Below, in pieces: positions 59,701 to 64,000 of a stretch of DNA of 64,000 nucleotides (position 1 is the stretch's first letter; the number at the start of each line of letters is the position of its first letter). Origin of the DNA: Spinellus fusiger. Lineage: Eukaryota; Mucoromycota; Mucoromycetes; Mucorales; Phycomycetaceae. Under the pieces are notes generated by a model, which was not told where the DNA came from, ran no database searches, and worked only from the letters and a program-made list of their open reading frames with translations. The stretch lies in NCBI GenBank assembly GCA_025094145.1, contig JALLLS010000003.1, positions 372,001-436,000 on the forward strand, in the 5' to 3' direction. A program made the position numbers and the translations under genes.

Positions 59701-60865
59701 TATGCGCCAAAAGGAGAACATGGAGTTGACTTATAATTTAATAGGATGAAATAAATAAAGATAAACAATTAGTGTTTGATGGCTTATTCTCTTCTTTTAT
59801 ATAGAAGAGAGAAAGAAGAAGAAAAGAGAAGAAAGAAAGAGAAAAAAAAAAGAAAGGTGGAAGAAAAGACACTGATCACTGACAATGTCACACTTTTCAT
59901 TTCTCGTACCTCTTGAGCCAATGCCTTGAGTTACCAAGTCGGATGATAGTGCAGATACGACTAAAGTAGCTATAGTGATTATAGTAGGTAATATATATTT
60001 GGGCTGCTGGTATATCAACCTTATGTCTTTCCATTGAATAAATATCATTTGCTCTTTTACTAAATAACCTTTTCTTTAGGCTATCCATGAAGTAGATACA
60101 GAAATTAGAAGTGAGATATCTTTGTAATTCTGTTGAAGCACAGATTAAAAATGGAAAAATCTGCTAGAAGTAATAAACTCATTGTGCTGTAAATTACTTT
60201 TCATATTATTGGATGGTTATGTGGAGTCAATATATTAATAGTCATAATAATAGCTCATTTTATTCTAAGATAAGTAAGCAATATTCTCAATTCAAAACAT
60301 AAAGATTTTTAATTGCTGTAGTGTGTATGCTGTGTGTCTTTGATGATACATATTCAAGCCCTGACATAACATCACAAGGTTTTATAGTAGAGTCTATTGT
60401 CTTTATGAGCCACCCCTAGGCGATAATAGTCAAGACAGTAGTTATGACTCACCATTAATTGAATAAAGGGCTCTTCAATTCCCTCTTCTACTTGCTAGTC
60501 ATCTGGTTTTGTAAAGTATATCTTCATTAACTTAAGCCACTTTAAGAAAGGCAACCACTCTCTTTACAAAAAAAACAGAGAAACAGAAGCAGCCCGATCA
60601 AATGACTGAGACATATTGTTTAAAAATCAAGAAAACCTTCAAGAATAGATACAAATAGAATACAGCCTAAGAATAGTAAAAATATATCAATACCCCACCT
60701 TATTCCCTTTGTTTTTGTGTTTACCGCGTATTGAAGTGTTTATAGAATATAAACTTGAACTTCCATCAACTACTACATCTAGTGCTGTATAAGAATAAAC
60801 ATAGACAGACAGACTCTTTACAACAATTGCATAAACAACAACAGGATTGGATGAGAAAAAAGTCA
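59701..60865. other. Region between ATG22 and ATG27
   Basis: Mostly AT-rich. It includes a minus-strand open stretch from ATG 60088 to a GTACGAG donor near 59905 (MDSLKKRLFSKRANDIYSM start) that could be the first ATG22 exon but was not joined with confidence. A GA-rich tract lies at 59805-59865. Confidence 0.4.
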
Positions 60866-62362
60866 TTAAACAGACGTATAACCATCTCCTCGTCTACGAG
60901 AAGACAGGGAATCCATAACATGTGTAATCAAGTCCTTATGAAAAATAGAATTAGAATTGGGAGATACATAGATCGGTAAATCATAATTTTGTAGTGCTTA
61001 CCTTGATCAGATAAGGTAGATCTACCCAAGTATCTACAAATAACTATTAATACTTGTTCATCTTTACTTACTCTATAGCTTTACCATAATGAGGAATAAG
61101 ATCAGTGCCACTAGCATTGTAGACTTTGTAATTATAAATAGTACCACCAACAAAATAGAGAATAGCCACTGAAATTACACTATAAGATAGTATATAAATA
61201 CAACATACTAGCCAGAATGAACTTGCATGATAAAGAAGATACCAACACCCGATATTCCCTTGTCATTAGACTCTTCTTTCTCGGGCTCCTCTTTCTCGGG
61301 CTCCTCTTGAACCCGAGATCTGTCCAAACAATCAGCATCAGAACATCTTTTTTTTAAAAAAAATAGATCTAATCTACTTACGCGCAGGCAAAAACAGTTT
61401 TCCAGTAAATCACAAGTGTATTCTTTTCATAAGATTGAATGACAGGTTCTCTGGGTAATTCCTAAATTCAATACATTGTAAATATCATTGAGAGAGTATT
61501 GTACTCATTCTCCTTCTCATTCATGCCTACTTACATCTCTGGATTGAGAAGTATCACACTCAAGAATTACATGAGCAACAGCTGCTTTTTTATTTACGAT
61601 TCCACCATGAAGGATCAAAGAGAATTGTGTACCATCTGTTCATTGTAAAGAGGAAGGGTTAGATACAGGTAGATCTGTTCTCTCTTCTCAAGCACAAGCA
61701 TCCCCTTTACTTACTCTTTGATAAATCCTGGTCCTTTTCTGTAGGTGATTCGAATGTAGCATTGAGTTTTGTTCTGGTAATAACAATACATTCTATGGAG
61801 TTGGCACTGATATCCTTTATTATAGAATACTCTTCTTACTGTGCATAGTCACCCGCAATCTCTTGTACATGTGTTACTCTAGGGCTCTCTTTCTTTATAT
61901 TGATCACCCGTCTGCAAATGTACTACCTATAACGTAAGCTTTGTTTTCCTGGTGTCTCATGGATAAAACAAAAAACAAACAAACAAACAAACAAACAAAC
62001 AAACAATAGAATGCTTACAGTGCCTTTACGACAAAAGTCCTCGTCAGCACTTCCATCACTGTGTGTCGTGTTCAGTTCATTGCATAAGTTGATTTCAGTT
62101 TTGGTTTCAGTGATTGTAGGAGAAGTCGTTTCATGATGGACAAGAAGATACACACTGGGAATAGCATGAGTCATGTTTTCCTTTCTCCTTTCTTCATGAC
62201 TCTAAGAAAAGACTATTACTTGTTTAGCTTTGACAAATCTAGCTCCCAAGCAGCTATGGGAGTTGGTCTGTAGCCTTTGTTGCAGTAGTCTTGGGTGGTA
62301 GAAACGAGGGAGACAGCCCAACATATCAACACTATGAGATGTAGGCTCAGATATCGCTTCAT
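60866..62362 (-). CDS. ATG27: ATG27-like type I membrane protein with MRH domain
   Basis: Single-pass membrane protein of the Atg27/mannose-6-phosphate-receptor-homology group, active in Golgi-endosome-vacuole traffic and Atg9 cycling (family knowledge). Exon 1 starts at 62362 with a clear signal peptide (MKRYLSLHLIVLICWAVSLV). The lumenal part has several Cys and ends in the MRH-type strand DTSQSRD...NTLVIYWKTVFACA (about 61590-61385). A Glu-rich linker precedes GISGVGIFFIM and the membrane helix VAILYFVGGTIYNYKVYN (about 61170-61110). The cytoplasmic GTDLIPHYGKAIE motif is typical of Atg27, and the tail ends GYTSV with stop at 60866. About eight exons. One intron carries (CAAA)n. Adjacent, co-directional ATG22 fits a vacuolar theme. 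Confidence 0.85.
61970..62006. repeat. (CAAA)n microsatellite in ATG27 intron
   Basis: About nine tetranucleotide units in the intron following the second ATG27 exon. Confidence 0.9.
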
Positions 62363-62851
62363 TAGCTTGGAAAAGAATTGTATTGGGCTACACACAAGAA
62401 TAGAATTGGCTTTGGAGTATTCAATGTGACGTATGCCTGGCTATTCATGACTAAGAGAGAGAGAGAGAGAATGAGGGGAAGGAGTCGTTAAGGAAAACAG
62501 GACTCTATTCGAAAGACATGTAGAATTGCATTTTATTATAGTAGAAAAGTGTAGCAAGACATTCAGTCTTTGTTTACATTTCTAGCATCAAGTAACCGTC
62601 CTAATGTCAGTGTAGTGGGGAGAAATGGATTGGAAAAGAAAGAAAGTTCACTACAATAGAGTCATGTTCATCTTGGAGACTTGGAGAGATGCAAAAATAG
62701 CTGATGTTTTCCTTTTTCTTTTTTTTCTTCTTTTTTTCTTCTTTTTTCTTCTTCATTTTATAAAGAAATGAAGGTGTGCTATCTACACATCTACCCATCT
62801 ATCGACATGCATATACACATATACACATTAATCAGAAAAAGACGTGGGTGC
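62363..62851. promoter_or_regulatory. ATG27 upstream region
   Basis: About 490 bp between the ATG27 start and the 3' end of the HSF gene. It must contain the ATG27 promoter and the HSF 3' region. A (GA)n run lies at 62454-62470 and a T/C-rich block at 62708-62755. Confidence 0.45.
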
Positions 62852-64000
62852 TTATGGATACTGTGTTTGTGGTTCATTCATAGTCACAGATCCCTCTTGG
62901 TCCTGAACATTGGGTGGTGTCAGTTCTGATGCGGGTTGGCCTATAGACACATAAAACATCAATGACAGACCTATGCATTATATTCTATAGTCATACTAGA
63001 CTTACTATAATCATTTAAGAAATCATCCATATTCACATAATCCATTTCTGTTTCTTGGGAGAATCGACTTGAATCAATGCCAAGATGACTTGCTAGTGCA
63101 TCAATACTGCTTCCGAGAGCATCCATGTCATTTTGAATTGTATCTACTGTCTCTCTGATATCATTCGATGCATCTTCTATATGAAAGGGAGTGTTGTATC
63201 CTGCCAACAATGAATTCACAGGCAATATATGATGGATTTCTGATAAAGAAGGAGAGGAAGAATGACTGGTATTGGTATTGGTATAGAGTGAAGGTTTGGC
63301 ATTTGTTTCTATTGATGGTGAGACAGGTGCTGATACTGATATTGGTATTTCTGGTGAGGGGATTGTTGTTGCTGCTGCTGCTGCTTCAGCTATACTGTTG
63401 TAATTGGAATTAGGAGTTAGACTGCTATTAGAGAAAGCACTACTGGTGAGTTGGTTGAATAATGTGGGGTTGATTTGTGCCAGATTAAATAGACTCTGAA
63501 GTCCCTGGAGTTGTTGAGCATTGAACAGTGTGGAAAAGTCAACAGAAGACTGTAGTGGGAGATTTCCTGTATAAAATAGACAACGCAGTTGATAAACAAG
63601 GCACGATCAACACATCAAAACAACCTACCCTGTGTAGATAACTGCTGTTTTGTTTGGTCATTGAGTGCTATTGCCTCTGCAAGATCTGCAACCAATGATT
63701 CTGAGGGTCGTGTTAGAGTAGAGAGACCATCAGACCGTGTTTTTGGGGAAGCACTCGACCGTGCCTGTGAGGAAGCACTCGACCGTGTTTGTTCTGTCTC
63801 TCCCCGTTCCTCCAAGGTGTATCCAGTACTCTTTTGTTTTGGAGAAGAACACCTAACTTTGGCGGGTGATGGCTCTTGTCCATCTCTCTTGCTGTCATCT
63901 GTTGACGTATTGGCAATCAGGTAGCGTCTCTTTCGTGGAATAGTTGGACGCTCCTTCTCATTGGAAAATACAGAAGCAAGAAATCGTAGTATTTTATCAA
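62852..64000 (-). CDS. Heat-shock-factor-type transcription factor, C-terminal part (5' end outside window)
   Basis: Nuclear regulator; the DNA-binding domain lies beyond position 64000. The visible part opens with KILRFLASVFS and IPRKRRYLIAN, which resembles the segment after the trimerisation coil of HSFs (FL-SLV..., then a basic patch). It continues through a Ser/Arg-rich stretch and SLVADLAEAIALNDQTKQQL to a donor after STQG. The next exon (63569-63270 and on) has a Gln/Asn-rich region and poly-Ala, then DIRETVDTIQNDMDALGSSIDALASHLGI, an HSF-like C-terminal heptad region, and MDYVNMDDFLNDYS, an acidic/aromatic candidate activation motif. A last exon ends QTQYP at 62852. Skn7-type factors are an alternative but lack this tail pattern. 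Confidence 0.75.

Overview
The window looks like nuclear DNA of an early-diverging filamentous fungus, most likely Mucoromycota (Mucorales-like). It is AT-rich and its genes carry many short introns (about 50-85 nt, GTAAGT-type donors, TAG/CAG acceptors). It combines fungal housekeeping genes (TAH18, DSS4/MSS4, MAG1, a Doa4/USP8-type deubiquitinase, ATG22, ATG27, a heat-shock factor) with an inositol-trisphosphate-receptor-type calcium channel, which Dikarya are generally thought to lack. The species cannot be named from sequence alone. No rRNA, tRNA or CRISPR was seen.

Layout. 0.1-1.1 kb: decayed Tc1/mariner remnant. 2.1-5.4 kb: TAH18 (+) and a DSS4/MSS4-like protein (-), convergent, 66 bp between stops. 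6.7-8.8 kb: an unrecognised protein made mostly of about 22 Glu/Lys/Ala-rich repeats and ending in a CaaX box. 10.2-12.2 kb: MFS transporter (-). 13.3-22.6 kb: IP3-receptor-like channel (+), about 28 exons, about 2,500 residues. 23.7-29.3 kb: MAG1-type DNA glycosylase (-) and a rhodanese/USP deubiquitinase (+) sharing a 262-bp divergent promoter. 29.7-30.5 kb: second Tc1-like remnant.

32.0-34.7 kb is a near-perfect palindrome (two 1,287-bp arms, 51-bp spacer) built from an unrecognised small repeat element that recurs, diverged, at 46.5-47.7 kb. It lies against the broken end of another gene. 36.7-38.2 kb is a bZIP factor whose only detected intron is frame-neutral and stop-free. 39.3-56.3 kb is a nested transposon block: two almost identical LINE copies in inverted orientation enclose a multi-exon gene of unknown function, the third copy of the small element and a decayed Ty3/gypsy-like pol region.

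57.4-64 kb returns to ordinary genes, all on the minus strand: ATG22-like vacuolar effluxer, ATG27-like membrane protein with a lectin-like lumenal domain, and the 3' part of a heat-shock-factor gene cut by the window edge. ATG22 and ATG27 are both autophagy/vacuole genes; the other neighbours share no obvious pathway. Exon joins were made by eye from splice consensus and frame, so internal borders are less certain than the gene identities.
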